From Paenibacillus sabinae T27 (GTDB taxonomy: Bacteria; Bacillota; Bacilli; Paenibacillales; Paenibacillaceae): a stretch of DNA of 64,000 nt. Shown in pieces: positions 25,768 through 35,441 of the stretch. The notes under the pieces were generated by a model, which saw only the letters and a program-made list of their open reading frames with translations, had not been told where the DNA came from and made no database searches. Position 1 is the first letter of the stretch. Each line of letters opens with the position of its first letter. The DNA lies in NCBI RefSeq assembly GCF_000612505.1, contig NZ_CP004078.1:2530001-2594000 (forward strand), written 5' to 3'. The translations under genes and the position numbers were made by a program.

Positions 25768-27489
25768 GTGAATAGTTTGTTGTGGCGTATGGTTATTTTT
25801 TTCTCTGTGCTGCTGCTGGTCAGCGGATCGATCCTCGGGGGAACCGTTTACCTCTCCTCCGTCCGGCTCGTCGAACAGTCAATGGGACAGCAGGCGCTGG
25901 CCGTTGCCGAAAGGGCAGTGAAACTTATCGATTCGGAAAAATATGGTGGTATTCCCGCTAAGGCGGGTGGGGAGAATGCCTATTACGCCGAACTCCGGGA
26001 GAAGCTGAATACATTTAGGGAGAATAATGGATTGAAATATTTATACACCCTGAACCGGTCCGAGGACGGCGGTAACACCTCTTATATCTATATGGTGGAC
26101 GGTGCGCCGGCCGATGCCAAGGAGGATGATTATTCTCCGCTTGGCTCCGTGGAGGACAACGACTATCCCGAGATGGTGAAGGCTTTTGCGGGAACGGCCG
26201 AATTTGGAGAGCTGTCCAGGGACGAGTATGGGGCGACGGTATCCGCTTATGTCCCTTTTTATGACGGGGCGGGGCGGCAGCTCGGTGTAATAGGAGCCGA
26301 TCTGGAGGCGACGAGTGTCTATGAATCGATGGCTGCATCCCGGAGAATCATGCTGATTGCAGGCTCCGCAATTCTGCTTGCAAGCTTGGCCCTCGTCTAT
26401 GCGCTGGCAAGATTTTTAACCACACCGCTGAAAAGGCTGGCGCGCGAGATGCTTCGGGTCGGCGACGGCGATCTGACCGTGTATGTGCCTGTTACACGCA
26501 AAGACGAGATCGGAAGACTGGCTTCCGCCTTCGACTCCCTGGTTAGCGGCACCCGGACGGTCATTGAAGGGATCAAGGATGGATCGGAGAGGCTGCTTTC
26601 GTCGTCTTCCGAGGTGAGCGAGCACTCGAAGCGCACGGCAGCGGCAAGTACCGATATCTCCAGCCGGATGCAAGAAGCGGCATCCGGAGCTGAGACGCAA
26701 GCGGTGCAGACGGTGGAGATGTGCCGGGCGATGGAGGAAATGGCCTCAGGCGTACAGCGTATTGCCGAATCGGCCGCTGCAGCGGCGGAATTGTCGGCAA
26801 GCACAACGGGTGCGGCTCAGGAAGGCAGCCTCTCCGTCGCCGGGAGCGTCGAACAGATGAACCGAATCGCCGATATGACGGAGGAAATGGCCGCCGCCGC
26901 CCGCAGCTTGGCGGTTCATGCGGAAGAGATCGGCGGGATCTCCACATTCATGTCGGACATTGCCGGTCAGACACAGCTGCTTGCACTGAATGCCTCGATC
27001 GAAGCGGCGCGGGCAGGAGAGCACGGGCGGGGCTTTGCCGTTGTCGCGGAACAGGTGCGTAAGCTTGCCGATCAGACGCAGGTTTCGCTTGAGGCCAGCT
27101 CGCGGCTGGCGGGAGAAATCCGTACGGGAACGGCGGAGCTGGCGGCAATCATGGAGCAGGGAGCGGCTGAAGCGAGGAGAGGGCGGTCTCTGGTCAATGA
27201 AGCGGGCAGCGCCTTTGGCGATATTACGGGCGGGATCGCCCGCCTCTCGGATCGGCTTCAGGAGATTTCCGCCTCCACGCAGGAAATGAGTGCGACCTCC
27301 GAAGAGCTTGCGGCATCGGTTGGCGAGCTGGAGGCGATATCACGCACGGCATCGGAACATTTCCGCAGCGTGGCGGCTTCTTCGAAGGATCAGCTCGGAT
27401 CGATGAAGGAGGTCAGTCTGGAGTCGGAGAGGATCAGCGTTATGGCGGCAGAGCTACGGATGCTGATCGGAAGATTTATTACCTCATGA
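25768..27489 (+). CDS. Methyl-accepting chemotaxis protein
   Basis: This chemoreceptor has 573 residues. A helix at about 4-26, an extracellular Cache-like sensor domain (about 30-195, with YLYTLNRS and [20 protein letters not shown]), a second helix (about 196-216), a HAMP domain and a long coiled coil follow. The tip, [20 protein letters not shown] plus [18 protein letters not shown], contacts CheA/CheW. The GTG start is chosen by frame; the ribosome site is not clear. The ligand is unknown. Cache domains usually bind small metabolites. Confidence 0.9.
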   Translation: MNSLLWRMVIFFSVLLLVSGSILGGTVYLSSVRLVEQSMGQQALAVAERAVKLIDSEKYGGIPAKAGGENAYYAELREKLNTFRENNGLKYLYTLNRSEDGGNTSYIYMVDGAPADAKEDDYSPLGSVEDNDYPEMVKAFAGTAEFGELSRDEYGATVSAYVPFYDGAGRQLGVIGADLEATSVYESMAASRRIMLIAGSAILLASLALVYALARFLTTPLKRLAREMLRVGDGDLTVYVPVTRKDEIGRLASAFDSLVSGTRTVIEGIKDGSERLLSSSSEVSEHSKRTAAASTDISSRMQEAASGAETQAVQTVEMCRAMEEMASGVQRIAESAAAAAELSASTTGAAQEGSLSVAGSVEQMNRIADMTEEMAAAARSLAVHAEEIGGISTFMSDIAGQTQLLALNASIEAARAGEHGRGFAVVAEQVRKLADQTQVSLEASSRLAGEIRTGTAELAAIMEQGAAEARRGRSLVNEAGSAFGDITGGIARLSDRLQEISASTQEMSATSEELAASVGELEAISRTASEHFRSVAASSKDQLGSMKEVSLESERISVMAAELRMLIGRFITS

Positions 27490-27524
27490 TTTAGCCCGGA
27501 TAATGGGTCTGACTTGCGCCTTAT

Positions 27525-27556
27525 CAAAGCGCGCTCTGGATAAGGTGCGCGCTTTG
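27525..27556. terminator. Hairpin after chemoreceptor gene
   Basis: CAAAGCGCGC and GCGCGCTTTG form a perfect 10-bp stem with a 12-base loop, 36 bases after the stop. No proper T-run follows, so termination is probable but not certain. Confidence 0.5.
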
Positions 27557-27668
27557 AGGGTGTCATGCAATACTTCCGGCCGGTAAAATGGTGGGCAAAG
27601 AGGTGCTCCACCCTCGCGGGTATTTCCCGCTTGCCAAGAACCGGAATTTCTTTTATCATCACTTTAGT

Positions 27669-27680
27669 ACAATCGTTCTA
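27669..27680 (+). promoter_or_regulatory. TetR operator candidate, copy 1
   Basis: ACAATCGTTCTA lies 16 bases before the TetR start. Its exact reverse complement recurs at 28315-28326 on the other side of the gene. Confidence 0.5.
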
Positions 27681-27695
27681 TATCTGTGGAGGGCG

Positions 27696-28292
27696 GTGAG
27701 AGACGTGGCGAAGAGAAGCTACGACAGCGAGCGTGTCCGCCAGGATGTGCTCAGGGAAGCCGAAGGACTGTTCTCCCGAAAAGGGTACACCGCCACTTCG
27801 ATTGCGGATATTTCTAAGGTGACCGGGCACAGCAAGGGACATATATATTATCACTTCAAGAGCAAGGAGGAACTGTTCGTCGCTCTGGCGCAGCAGACGA
27901 TGCGGAAGTGGGGGGAGCGCTGGCAGGAACGCGCAATGACTTGTTCCTCTCCGCCTGAGAAGCTGTATGCGATTGCCGATTTTGTCATGGACAATTACCA
28001 GCAGGATCTGCTGAAAGCGGGGCAGGAGCTGGCCTCTCTTCCCGGCGTTCAGCCGTCGACCGTGCAGGCGCTGTACGGATTAGCGGTAACGCCTATGGCG
28101 GCTTACAAGGCCATCATCGAAGAAGGAATGGCGAGCGGCGATTTCAGACAATGTGATGCGGAGCGGCTGAGCCTGCTGTTTGGTGCTTGGCTCGGCGGAC
28201 TCAATTCGTTTGTGCACACGATGGACCGGGATACGCTGCGGGGCCTGTACCGGGAGACGGCGGCTTTGTTTTTGCGGTCGATTTCAGGGTAG
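27696..28292 (+). CDS. TetR-family regulator
   Basis: This regulator of about 198 residues has the helix-turn-helix YTATSIADISKVTGHSKGHI followed by YYHFKSKEELF, then a C-terminal domain of the TetR_C type. Two GTG codons (27696 and 27705) after GGAGGGCGG are possible starts; the longer frame to 27588 lacks a ribosome site. Identical 12-base sequences in opposite orientation flank the gene, suggesting that it controls itself and the small gene or operon downstream. Confidence 0.85.
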   Translation: MRDVAKRSYDSERVRQDVLREAEGLFSRKGYTATSIADISKVTGHSKGHIYYHFKSKEELFVALAQQTMRKWGERWQERAMTCSSPPEKLYAIADFVMDNYQQDLLKAGQELASLPGVQPSTVQALYGLAVTPMAAYKAIIEEGMASGDFRQCDAERLSLLFGAWLGGLNSFVHTMDRDTLRGLYRETAALFLRSISG

Positions 28293-28314
28293 ATCCCTGT
28301 TGTTTTGAGATAAT

Positions 28315-28326
28315 TAGAACGATTGT
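28315..28326 (+). promoter_or_regulatory. TetR operator candidate, copy 2
   Basis: TAGAACGATTGT is the exact reverse complement of 27669-27680. It lies 28 bases before the small open frame at 28355. Confidence 0.5.
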
Positions 28327-28354
28327 CCAAATTTAAAAAAGGTGGGGAAACGAT

Positions 28355-28426
28355 ATGGATTGGTTATACTGGCTGCTTTCCGGATTGAGTATGACATCCA
28401 TCATTCCCTTTTTTGAAAAATTTTAA
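28355..28426 (+). CDS. Possible 23-residue hydrophobic peptide
   Basis: A short frame reads MDWLYWLLSGLSMTSI plus IPFFEKF. It has a plausible ribosome site (GGTGGGG, 5 bases before ATG) and could span a membrane once. It sits between a TetR operator copy and the next gene. It may be a real small membrane protein, the stub of a larger lost target gene, or chance. Confidence 0.35.
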   Translation: MDWLYWLLSGLSMTSIIPFFEKF

Positions 28427-28491
28427 GAAAATCGAATGAAACACAAAAGTCATCACAGAGGAGGCATAACAAGTCTAAAGGAGGCTATATA

Positions 28492-29694
28492 ATGGGCGCG
28501 ATCAGAACGTATTTGAAGCTGGGTGAGTTGTTGGCACAGTATCCGGACAAAGAGGGTGTGCTCAAGGATTTTTTTGATGCGGGCTCATCAGAGGAGCTGT
28601 TACGCCGCTATGGGGCGGACGCTTACCTCAACCGGATGCTTGGAAGTGAAGGGAAGCCGGCGGACACGCTGCTGTCTCTGTTGAATGAAGGCGAGGATGA
28701 CCGGGCGCTGCCGCCTTCGGGAGAGCTGGATTTTCTCGGAATGACTATCTGTTTGATGCGCCAGCGGTTTCAGGCCTGTTTTGACGAATGGATGACGGAT
28801 TACAGGGAGGAAACGGGGCTAAGCTTTAATTGTTACCTGCCCCGGAACTGCGGCAGCGGCAACCCTTACCGGAATGTCTGGCAGGCGGAGAATGTTAGAG
28901 ACTTCCCGGGAATCGTGAGCGGCTGTGGGTTCAGCGATTTCTTTCGGGCCGAATTTCGGGACAATCTGCTGAACAAGAACGTCTTTCAAGCCGTGGACAT
29001 GCCGATCAACGCTTCGCTTTCTTCCGACTTGATTGATCCTTATGGCGCTTATACCCTGTACGGTATTTACCCTTATGTGATGATGATTGACGAGACCCGG
29101 ATCGGCTCGCTGCCGCGCCCGAGGGAGTGGGCGGACCTGATGAATCCCGTATACGAGGATAATGTCATTGTGATCGGTTCTCCTGAAAAAGTGTCCGAGC
29201 TGCTGCTGATGTACACGCATAAAGAGCATGGCGACGAAGGCATCCGCCGGCTCGGCGTTACGATCAAGGACGGTTGGCACGGCTCCCGAATGGCGAAAAC
29301 GGCGGGAAGCGGCTCATCTGAAGGAGCGGCGATATATGTGCTGCCGTGGGCGTTTGCCCGGTTCAGTCCAAGACCGGATAAAGTATCCGTCGTGTGGCCG
29401 GAGGACGGCGCGATTGCCAATCCGCTGTTTATGCTCGTCCGCAAAGACCGTTACCAGGAGCTTGAACCGATTGCGCGCTACATGACCGGTCCGCGGCTGG
29501 GTCGCGAGGTTGCCGCCTGTTCTTTCCCGGCGCTGAGTGCCGAGGTGGACAACGCGCTGCCTGCGCAGGCGAAGATGAAGTGGCTGGGCTGGGACTACCT
29601 CCGGTCCGTCGATCTTCAGCAGCTGAAGAACCATACACAGTCGCTTTTTCAGCAAAATTGGAAAAGAAAGTCCCTCGCGGGGATTTTCAAATAA
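28492..29694 (+). CDS. Cytoplasmic substrate-binding-like protein with DUF1858-like N-terminus
   Basis: This 400-residue protein has no signal peptide. Its N-terminal part (about 8-50, LKLGELLAQYPDKEGVLKDF) resembles the DUF1858 helical domain. The larger C-terminal part resembles a periplasmic-binding-type fold related to iron or polyamine binders (INASLSSDLIDPYGAYTLYG, PREWADLMNPVYEDNVIVIGSP). It would be an intracellular binder rather than an import receptor. The ATG follows AAAGGAGGC. A terminator follows. Function is not recognised, and family calls are from residue patterns only. Confidence 0.6.
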   Translation: MGAIRTYLKLGELLAQYPDKEGVLKDFFDAGSSEELLRRYGADAYLNRMLGSEGKPADTLLSLLNEGEDDRALPPSGELDFLGMTICLMRQRFQACFDEWMTDYREETGLSFNCYLPRNCGSGNPYRNVWQAENVRDFPGIVSGCGFSDFFRAEFRDNLLNKNVFQAVDMPINASLSSDLIDPYGAYTLYGIYPYVMMIDETRIGSLPRPREWADLMNPVYEDNVIVIGSPEKVSELLLMYTHKEHGDEGIRRLGVTIKDGWHGSRMAKTAGSGSSEGAAIYVLPWAFARFSPRPDKVSVVWPEDGAIANPLFMLVRKDRYQELEPIARYMTGPRLGREVAACSFPALSAEVDNALPAQAKMKWLGWDYLRSVDLQQLKNHTQSLFQQNWKRKSLAGIFK

Positions 29695-29715
29695 GGAATA
29701 TTCTGTTTAACTTAG

Positions 29716-29758
29716 AAGGGTGTCTCAGCGTCATATGATGCGGCTGGGGCATCCTTTT
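29716..29758 (+). terminator. Intrinsic terminator
   Basis: AAGGGTGTCTCAGC pairs with GCTGGGGCATCCTT (a 14-base stem with G-U and one mismatch) followed by TTTT, 21 bases after the stop. Confidence 0.7.
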
Positions 29759-29786
29759 GCCATAGGAAAGGGGAGAGGGCAAGCAA

Positions 29787-30350
29787 ATGAAAATAGAAGA
29801 ACAGAAGCTCCGTGTCAACGGGCTAAGCTATACGGTCAGATCTGCCTTGGACAATGATGCGCACAGGCTATCTGAAATCCGGGTACAAATTGACGGAGAG
29901 ACGGAAAATTTGGACCGGGAACAAGGCGAAGGATTCATCGATCCACCGGGTTTCAAGCAGATTATTAGAACGGATACCGAAAGCAGGGTGAACCTGTTCC
30001 TGGTTGCGGAAGCGGAAGGCCGGATCGTCGGCTTTTCTAGATGTGAAGGGAATACTTTGAAACGATTTTCCCATAAAGTCGAGTTCGGGATATGCATACT
30101 GAAAGATTATTGGGGCTATGGGATTGGAAAAAATCTGTTAAAGCGATCCGTGTCCTGGGCCGATTCCACCGGGATTTCAAAAATGACATTGAATGTTCTG
30201 GAAACCAATGTTAAGGCGATTGAGCTGTATAAGATGTTCGGCTTTGAGATCGAAGGGGTGTTAAAGAATGACAAGTTACTCTCCGACGGAAAATTCTACA
30301 ACACCGTTGTTATGGGAAGAATAAAACCTGAAATGAATAAGCGCCGCTAG
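29787..30350 (+). CDS. GNAT N-acetyltransferase
   Basis: This 187-residue acetyltransferase has the acetyl-CoA loop 'ILKDYWGYGIGKNLLKRSVSW' (Q/RxxGxG/A type, here WGYGIG) around residues 107-125, and the typical 'LNVLETNVKAIELYKMFGFEIEG' in two parts near the C-terminus. It resembles ribosomal-protein or small-molecule acetyltransferases (RimJ/RimL-like end). The substrate is unknown. It converges on another acetyltransferase gene. Confidence 0.88.
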   Translation: MKIEEQKLRVNGLSYTVRSALDNDAHRLSEIRVQIDGETENLDREQGEGFIDPPGFKQIIRTDTESRVNLFLVAEAEGRIVGFSRCEGNTLKRFSHKVEFGICILKDYWGYGIGKNLLKRSVSWADSTGISKMTLNVLETNVKAIELYKMFGFEIEGVLKNDKLLSDGKFYNTVVMGRIKPEMNKRR

Positions 30351-30363
30351 ATACGTTTCCACC

Positions 30364-30783
30364 TCACGGTTCCAATCTCATATGTATGCTTCTCTCCTTG
30401 AATCCGAGCGATTTCCAAAAAGAACGGGCTCGTTCATTCCAGCACAGAACATCGATGTCCAGTCTGTCTCTTCCCAGAAACGCTGCCAATGTTGGGAATG
30501 CCGCCCGCCCGTAGCCCTGTCTTCTGCTGTCCCGGCAAATAAAAAATTGCCTCAGATAAAGCGGTTTCCTGCCGTGATGCACCAGGGCGTAACCTTTGAC
30601 CTCTCCGGATTCCGTAAACAGGTACGCTCTGTATTCCCCCTCTAAAAAGAGCTTCATTCGCTCCTTCAATTGTTCTGTATTCATCGGATTATCGTGCTTC
30701 TCATCTTCGATAAGCTGCCGGTTAAGCTCCACCAACAGGTCCAAATCATCGCCGGAAGCGGCTGTAACTGTCAGATTAATCAT
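30364..30783 (-). CDS. GNAT N-acetyltransferase
   Basis: This acetyltransferase of about 139 residues has acetyl-CoA loop RRQGYGRAAFPTLAAFLG, then LDIDVLCWNERARSFWKSLGF. ATG 30783 follows GGGAGGGAAATTC, so the longer frame to 30879 is rejected; that extra piece overlaps the siderophore-permease remnant on the other strand. The substrate is unknown. Confidence 0.85.
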   Translation of the reverse strand: MINLTVTAASGDDLDLLVELNRQLIEDEKHDNPMNTEQLKERMKLFLEGEYRAYLFTESGEVKGYALVHHGRKPLYLRQFFICRDSRRQGYGRAAFPTLAAFLGRDRLDIDVLCWNERARSFWKSLGFKERSIHMRLEP

Positions 30784-30820
30784 GAATTTCCCTCCCGAAT
30801 AATCATTCCAAATATGTCTC

Positions 30821-31782
30821 AACGCTAGAATCCTTCTTGCACTAACACCGCTGCTAATCTTCACCCTGTTTGCGGGCATGGGAATCGGAAGCGCCTCCGT
30901 CTCTTACAGCCATATTATCCCTACGATACTGGGGCACGGCTCCTTCAAGGATGAATTTGTGCTCTTCGACATAAGGCTTCCCCGCATGCTGATTGCCTTA
31001 CTGTCCGGCATGGCCCTGGCGCTGTCCGGTTCCATTCTACAAGCCGTCACCTGGAACGATCTGGCGATCCCGGCATCGTAGGCATTAATTCAGGGGCGGG
31101 CGTGGCGGTAGCCGTCTTCTTTCTGCATGCGCCTATCGACGCCGGATCGTTCGCGTATTTGCTGCCGTTGGTCGGATTTGCCGGCGGTTTTCTGACTGCC
31201 GCCTTAATTTATATCCTGTCCTACAGCCGAAGCGAAGGGCTGCAGCCGATCAAGCTGGTGCTTATGGGGATCGGCAGCTCGATGGCCTTGTCGGGACTGA
31301 TGATCTTCATCATTTCGTCATCCGACCGGCAGAAGTACGAATTTATCGCCAAATGGCTGGCGGGTAATATTTGGGGCACGGACTGGCCGTATCTATCCGC
31401 TTTGGCCCCGTGGCTGGTCATCCTGATTCCTTATGTGCTGTACAAATCGGGTGTCCTGAATCTGCTGGCGCTCAGCGATCATGTGACCGTTGGCGTCGGA
31501 GTGCGGCTGCAGCGTGAACGGCTGGGGCTCATAATCGCCGCAGTGGCGCTGGCTTCGGCCGCGGTTTCCGTAACGGGGGCGATCGCCTTTATCGGTCTGA
31601 TGGCGCCGCATATCGCCAAATCGCTGGTCGGTCCCCGACACCAGATGTATATCCCTGTGGCACTGCTGCTTGGAGGCTGGCTGCTTACGCTCGCCGATCT
31701 TATCGGCCATCATATCGTCGGTCCGGATGGGGTTCCGGCTGGGATTATGGTCGCTTTGATCGGAGCGGCCATCAGATTTTAA
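30821..31782 (+). pseudogene. FecCD-type siderophore permease, frameshifted and 5'-truncated
   Basis: Both halves of an iron-siderophore ABC permease are clear. The first frame reads FDIRLPRMLIALLSGMALAL then SGSILQAVTWNDLA and runs into a stop. The second continues as PGIVGINSGAGVAVAVFF to the C-terminus, with SVTGAIAFIGLMAPHIAKS as the family's coupling-loop region. Loss of one base near 31065-31070 (NDLA-D-PGI expected) explains the break. In-frame sequence extends 5' to about 30821 with no start codon or ribosome site. No binding-protein or ATPase gene is nearby. The end overlaps the chemoreceptor gene by 11 bases. Confidence 0.8.
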
Positions 31783-33457
31783 AGCGAGAGATCAGCAACT
31801 GGAGTTTACCGGCCATACTGCTTAGTGCTTCAGCTGCGGCACCCATTTCTTCACCGGAAGCCAATTGCTCCTCGGTTGCTGCGGCTATTTCTTGAGTACC
31901 CGCCGAAATGTCGCTTGTTCCAGCTCCCACGGTTTCCATGGATTGAGAAACGACGGTGAACTGGCTGTGCACCAGTTGCGCCGAGTCGGAGATTTCCGAC
32001 GTTTTGTCCGAAACCTCGCTAATTGAACGCAGGATCTCTTGGAACTGCTCCAGGCCAAGGCTCGTTATCTCGTTCCCTTCGGCGGTTCTGGCTTTGACGT
32101 CAGTCATACTGCTTAGCGCCAGACTGGCGTTCTCGCGTATGTTTCCGATGAGTGCTCCGATCTCTTTGGCGGATTCGGCGGAGTACCCGGCCAGCTTTTT
32201 CACCTCCCCGGCTACTACGTTAAATCCGCGGCCCGCTTCACCCGCTCTTGCCGCTTCAATTGAGGCGTTGAGAGCAAGCAGGTGGGTCTGCTCGGAAATT
32301 TCGTTGATCAGCGAGGAAATCTCCGCGATCTTCACCGTTTGCCCGGAAAGCAAGGTTAATCTTGAATCCGCCTCGTCCACCGCGCGCGTGATATCAATCA
32401 TCTTCTCTCCCATTTGGGCAAGGGTCTGCTCTCCGGCACCGGCCCGTTCACTCATATGGAGCGCAGCAGAGGCCATACCTTTGGAGTGGAGAGAGATGGA
32501 CTCGATCCTGTCCCGTGATTCACGCGTCACTTTTGCATTATCGGCAGCAAGACTATTTTGTTCGGAGGCTCTGTCTGCAATGGTCTGCATCGACCCGGCG
32601 ATAAGCTGTGATGTGGAACGGGACTGCTCGACGCTGGCGAAGAATTGCTGCGATACGGAAGAAAGATGGTTGGTGGCTTCCCCGACTTTTCCAATAATAT
32701 CTCTCAAGGATGCGACAAAAGCGTTAAAGCTTCCCGCCAGCATGCCAAATTCATCTTTTTGAGCAATCTGAATCGTTCTTGTAAGGTCGGCTTCACCCGC
32801 TGCGATTTCATTCATCTGATCATTAAGAAGTCTCAAAGGCTTCACAATGATTCGCACAAGCAGGATGGAAGCGGCCGTTCCGAGAATCACGCTTAATATA
32901 GCGACTGTAAGCAAAATAATTTGAGAGCGGGTTGAGTTTTCTTTAATATGCCTCTCGACCGGAGCAGCCTCATCCGCAAGAAGCTTAACCACTTTTTCAA
33001 CGGCAGGATTTACATTTTGCTTCCGCAGACTTCGCTCTTGCCCGAAATGTATACTTTCAGCCTGCTGCACAGAGCCGCTTCCGCGCAGGCGAACCATTTC
33101 TCCGCTCAATTGGGACAGCTTGGCCAAAGCGCCGTTGATCTCTTGCATCGCTGAGCCGTATTTGGCCTCAAGAGCCGGTGCCATAGTATGGAGCAGCTTG
33201 TTTATACTGTCCATTTTTGTTTGCATTTCCACGGTGAACTCCGCCCCGCCAGTAAGCAAATATCCTCTCTCATCATTGGCCAGCCCGGCCAGCAGATATT
33301 GAACCTGCTTCATATCCCGCTGCAGTTCATTCAGTTCACGCAGAGCCTGCGCTTCTTCCGCTATTCCTCGGATTGAGGTTACAGCCAAAATACTGCTGCA
33401 GGTAAGCGCTGCAATCAGCAGCGACACCAGCACGATCAATTTATTTCTGACTTTCAT
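31772..33457 (-). CDS. Methyl-accepting chemotaxis protein, CHASE3-like sensor
   Basis: This chemoreceptor has about 561 residues. A first helix (about 8-30), a helical extracellular sensor (about 31-185, with [17 protein letters not shown] typical of CHASE3-type bundles), a second helix, HAMP and a signalling coiled coil follow, with tip [20 protein letters not shown] plus [18 protein letters not shown] 33457 has better spacing to GGGAGGA than ATG 33463. It converges on the broken permease gene. Confidence 0.9.
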   Translation of the reverse strand: MKVRNKLIVLVSLLIAALTCSSILAVTSIRGIAEEAQALRELNELQRDMKQVQYLLAGLANDERGYLLTGGAEFTVEMQTKMDSINKLLHTMAPALEAKYGSAMQEINGALAKLSQLSGEMVRLRGSGSVQQAESIHFGQERSLRKQNVNPAVEKVVKLLADEAAPVERHIKENSTRSQIILLTVAILSVILGTAASILLVRIIVKPLRLLNDQMNEIAAGEADLTRTIQIAQKDEFGMLAGSFNAFVASLRDIIGKVGEATNHLSSVSQQFFASVEQSRSTSQLIAGSMQTIADRASEQNSLAADNAKVTRESRDRIESISLHSKGMASAALHMSERAGAGEQTLAQMGEKMIDITRAVDEADSRLTLLSGQTVKIAEISSLINEISEQTHLLALNASIEAARAGEAGRGFNVVAGEVKKLAGYSAESAKEIGALIGNIRENASLALSSMTDVKARTAEGNEITSLGLEQFQEILRSISEVSDKTSEISDSAQLVHSQFTVVSQSMETVGAGTSDISAGTQEIAAATEEQLASGEEMGAAAEALSSMAGKLQLLISRFKI

Positions 33458-33595
33458 TTCCATTCCTCCCGGGCTTTATACTCTTATTTATATCGGGAGG
33501 TGTTATCCGCTATGTTACACTTCAGTGCTGAAAGATTCGTCTAAGCTCTACCGTGATCCTTCACGCTTCAAGGCGTAAGCTGCATCAAGCGTAAC

Positions 33596-34147
33596 CTACA
33601 TCAGTCTCCAGTCCGTCTGCTCCTCGGTGTAAACGGCAACCAGGACGAGAGCGGTATCATCCCCGATATTCTTGACTTTATGGGGAGTGCAGGCATTCCA
33701 GCTAAAGGTGTCTCCTTCTTCCAGCACTGCCGAATCCTCACCCTGCTCGGCAAGAATTCGTCCTTTCATTACCAGATGCGTCTCCTCACCTTCATGGGCG
33801 TGGGGAGCATCGCCGGTGGATGCGCCGGGGGGAAGCTCTACCAGCACCATCCGCATATTTTTCGTCCGGCCGAGATGGGAGACTTTTAGCCGCTCCGGGC
33901 CACTGGTGCTCAGGGTGCGCTCACCCGCCCGGATGATCTGCATCCGTTCTTCCTTCTTCAGCAGCAGGTAAGCAAGCGGCACTTTAAGCGCCTCGGCAAT
34001 GCTTTCCAGCGTAGCGATGGAAGGAGAGGTTTTATTCGTCTCAACCTGGCTCATGAATCCTTGCGATAGCCCGGTTTGCTCGCATATCTGGGCGATCGTG
34101 ATATTTTTGCGCTTGCGAATGGCGCGGATCGTGGAACCGATATCCAC
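33596..34147 (-). CDS. XRE regulator with C-terminal cupin
   Basis: This 183-residue regulator has an XRE helix-turn-helix (IRAIRKRKNITIAQICEQTG, then LSQGFMSQVETNKTSPSIATL) and a C-terminal cupin barrel (PHAHEGEETHLVMKGRI, LEEGDTFSWNACTPHKVKN) that usually binds a small ligand or metal. A GTG start follows GAGGTGACC. It may control the divergent DoxX operon at 34368, or polyamine or amino-acid genes as relatives do; no operator could be assigned. Confidence 0.88.
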   Translation of the reverse strand: MDIGSTIRAIRKRKNITIAQICEQTGLSQGFMSQVETNKTSPSIATLESIAEALKVPLAYLLLKKEERMQIIRAGERTLSTSGPERLKVSHLGRTKNMRMVLVELPPGASTGDAPHAHEGEETHLVMKGRILAEQGEDSAVLEEGDTFSWNACTPHKVKNIGDDTALVLVAVYTEEQTDWRLM

Positions 34148-34252
34148 AGGCGGTCACCTCGATTGATGTTAGGGTAGTCATTCCAATATCTTATCATTTT
34201 CGGCTGCGGTAAGGCTATTCCACCTGAATAAACGTACAAATAACGGTTAATA

Positions 34253-34312
34253 AATTACTATTAGTCAGTAACTATATTTAATATTGACAAATGGCTTTCT
34301 TTTGTATATCTT
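34253..34312 (+). promoter_or_regulatory. Promoter of the DoxX operon
   Basis: TTGACA at 34284-34289, 17-base spacer, TATCTT at 34307-34312. An inverted repeat TTACT-N7-AGTAA just upstream (34253-34269) is a possible operator. Confidence 0.5.
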
Positions 34313-34367
34313 TAATTACACAAAACAAAAATTTATATTACTTATATTTTGAGAGGAGACATGATTG

Positions 34368-34760
34368 ATGAAAAACAAGGTGACGGTTTTGATGCGGGTG
34401 GTACTCGGGATTTTATTTCTGGCTCACGGGATCAGCAAGCTGCAAATGGGGCTGGGTAACGTCGCGGGCTGGTTCGGCAGTATCGGCCTTCCAGAGTTTT
34501 TGGCTTATGTCGTTGCAGCAATCGAGCTAATTGGCGGGGTTCTGCTGATTCTGGGCCTCTTTACACGCTACGTGTCGGTTGTGCTGATTATTGTGCTCGT
34601 TGGCGCGGTCTTTACCGCGAAGCTATCGGCTGGCCTCCTCGGGAACGGGCAAGCTGCCGGATATGAGCTGGATATCGCCTATATCGTGATCGCCCTGTAT
34701 CTGGCTGTGGCAGGCACGACCGACTGGTCGCTTGACCGCATGATTTTTAACAAAGGTTAA
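34368..34760 (+). CDS. DoxX-family membrane protein
   Basis: This 130-residue protein has four predicted helices and the DoxX signature: VLMRVVLGILFLAHGISKL at the start and AIELIGGVLLILGLFTRYVSV in the middle. DoxX proteins are quinone-linked or stress-related membrane proteins whose exact role is unsettled. ATG 34368 follows GAGGAG. It overlaps nothing and precedes the esterase gene by 6 bases, so these form an operon with the dioxygenase-like gene. Confidence 0.88.
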   Translation: MKNKVTVLMRVVLGILFLAHGISKLQMGLGNVAGWFGSIGLPEFLAYVVAAIELIGGVLLILGLFTRYVSVVLIIVLVGAVFTAKLSAGLLGNGQAAGYELDIAYIVIALYLAVAGTTDWSLDRMIFNKG

Positions 34761-34766
34761 CAGTCA

Positions 34767-35414
34767 ATGAGTATTCCATACGAATACAGCGTTGTACTTC
34801 CGGAGGGCTATACGGAGGGCAAGCGATATCCGGCGTTGTTCGCCCTTCACGGGAAAGGCTCGAATGAGCAGGATATGCTCGGTTTGGCAGAGCCGCTGAA
34901 GAACGAGTTTATTCTGATCGGGATTCGCGGCGACCTGCCCATGGGCCAAGGCTATCAATATTATGAACTGAGAAGCCTCGGGAATCCGATTCGAGAAATG
35001 TTTGACCGGGCGGTTGGCCGTCTGGAAGCTTTTATTGAATACGCTGCGGAAAAATATGCGGTTGATCCCGCGCGGCGCTATGTGCTGGGCTTCAGCCAAG
35101 GGGCGATTCTTGCGATGACGCTTGCGCTTACTATGGGCGAAAGAATTAAGGGAATCGTGGCGCTAAACGGATATATCTCTGATTTCGTAAAAACGGAATA
35201 CCCGCAGCGCAACATTATGAACATGTCCATTTTTATCTCGCACGGCGAATTTGATCCCGTATTCCCGGTCAAGATCGGCTATGAGACAGCGGCCTATTTC
35301 AAGAACCTGAACGACCGCGTCATCTTTAAGACCTACCCTAGCGGGCACGAAGTAAACGGGGCGAACCGCCGGGACGTGATGAACTTTTTGCTGGAAGACC
35401 GTTTAACCGATTAA
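34767..35414 (+). CDS. Phospholipase/carboxylesterase-type alpha/beta hydrolase
   Basis: This serine hydrolase of 215 residues has the oxyanion segment FALHGKGSNEQDM, nucleophile elbow GFSQGA (about residue 110), Asp in HGEFDPVFPV and the terminal His in PSGHEVN. This is the layout of the phospholipase/carboxylesterase family (YtpE/EstB-like), including hydroquinone-type partners found next to DoxX and ring-cleavage genes. It lies between DoxX and the LigB-like dioxygenase gene in one operon. The substrate is unknown. Confidence 0.88.
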   Translation: MSIPYEYSVVLPEGYTEGKRYPALFALHGKGSNEQDMLGLAEPLKNEFILIGIRGDLPMGQGYQYYELRSLGNPIREMFDRAVGRLEAFIEYAAEKYAVDPARRYVLGFSQGAILAMTLALTMGERIKGIVALNGYISDFVKTEYPQRNIMNMSIFISHGEFDPVFPVKIGYETAAYFKNLNDRVIFKTYPSGHEVNGANRRDVMNFLLEDRLTD

Positions 35415-35441
35415 TTGAAGAGTAGAAGGAGTGAACCGCTG

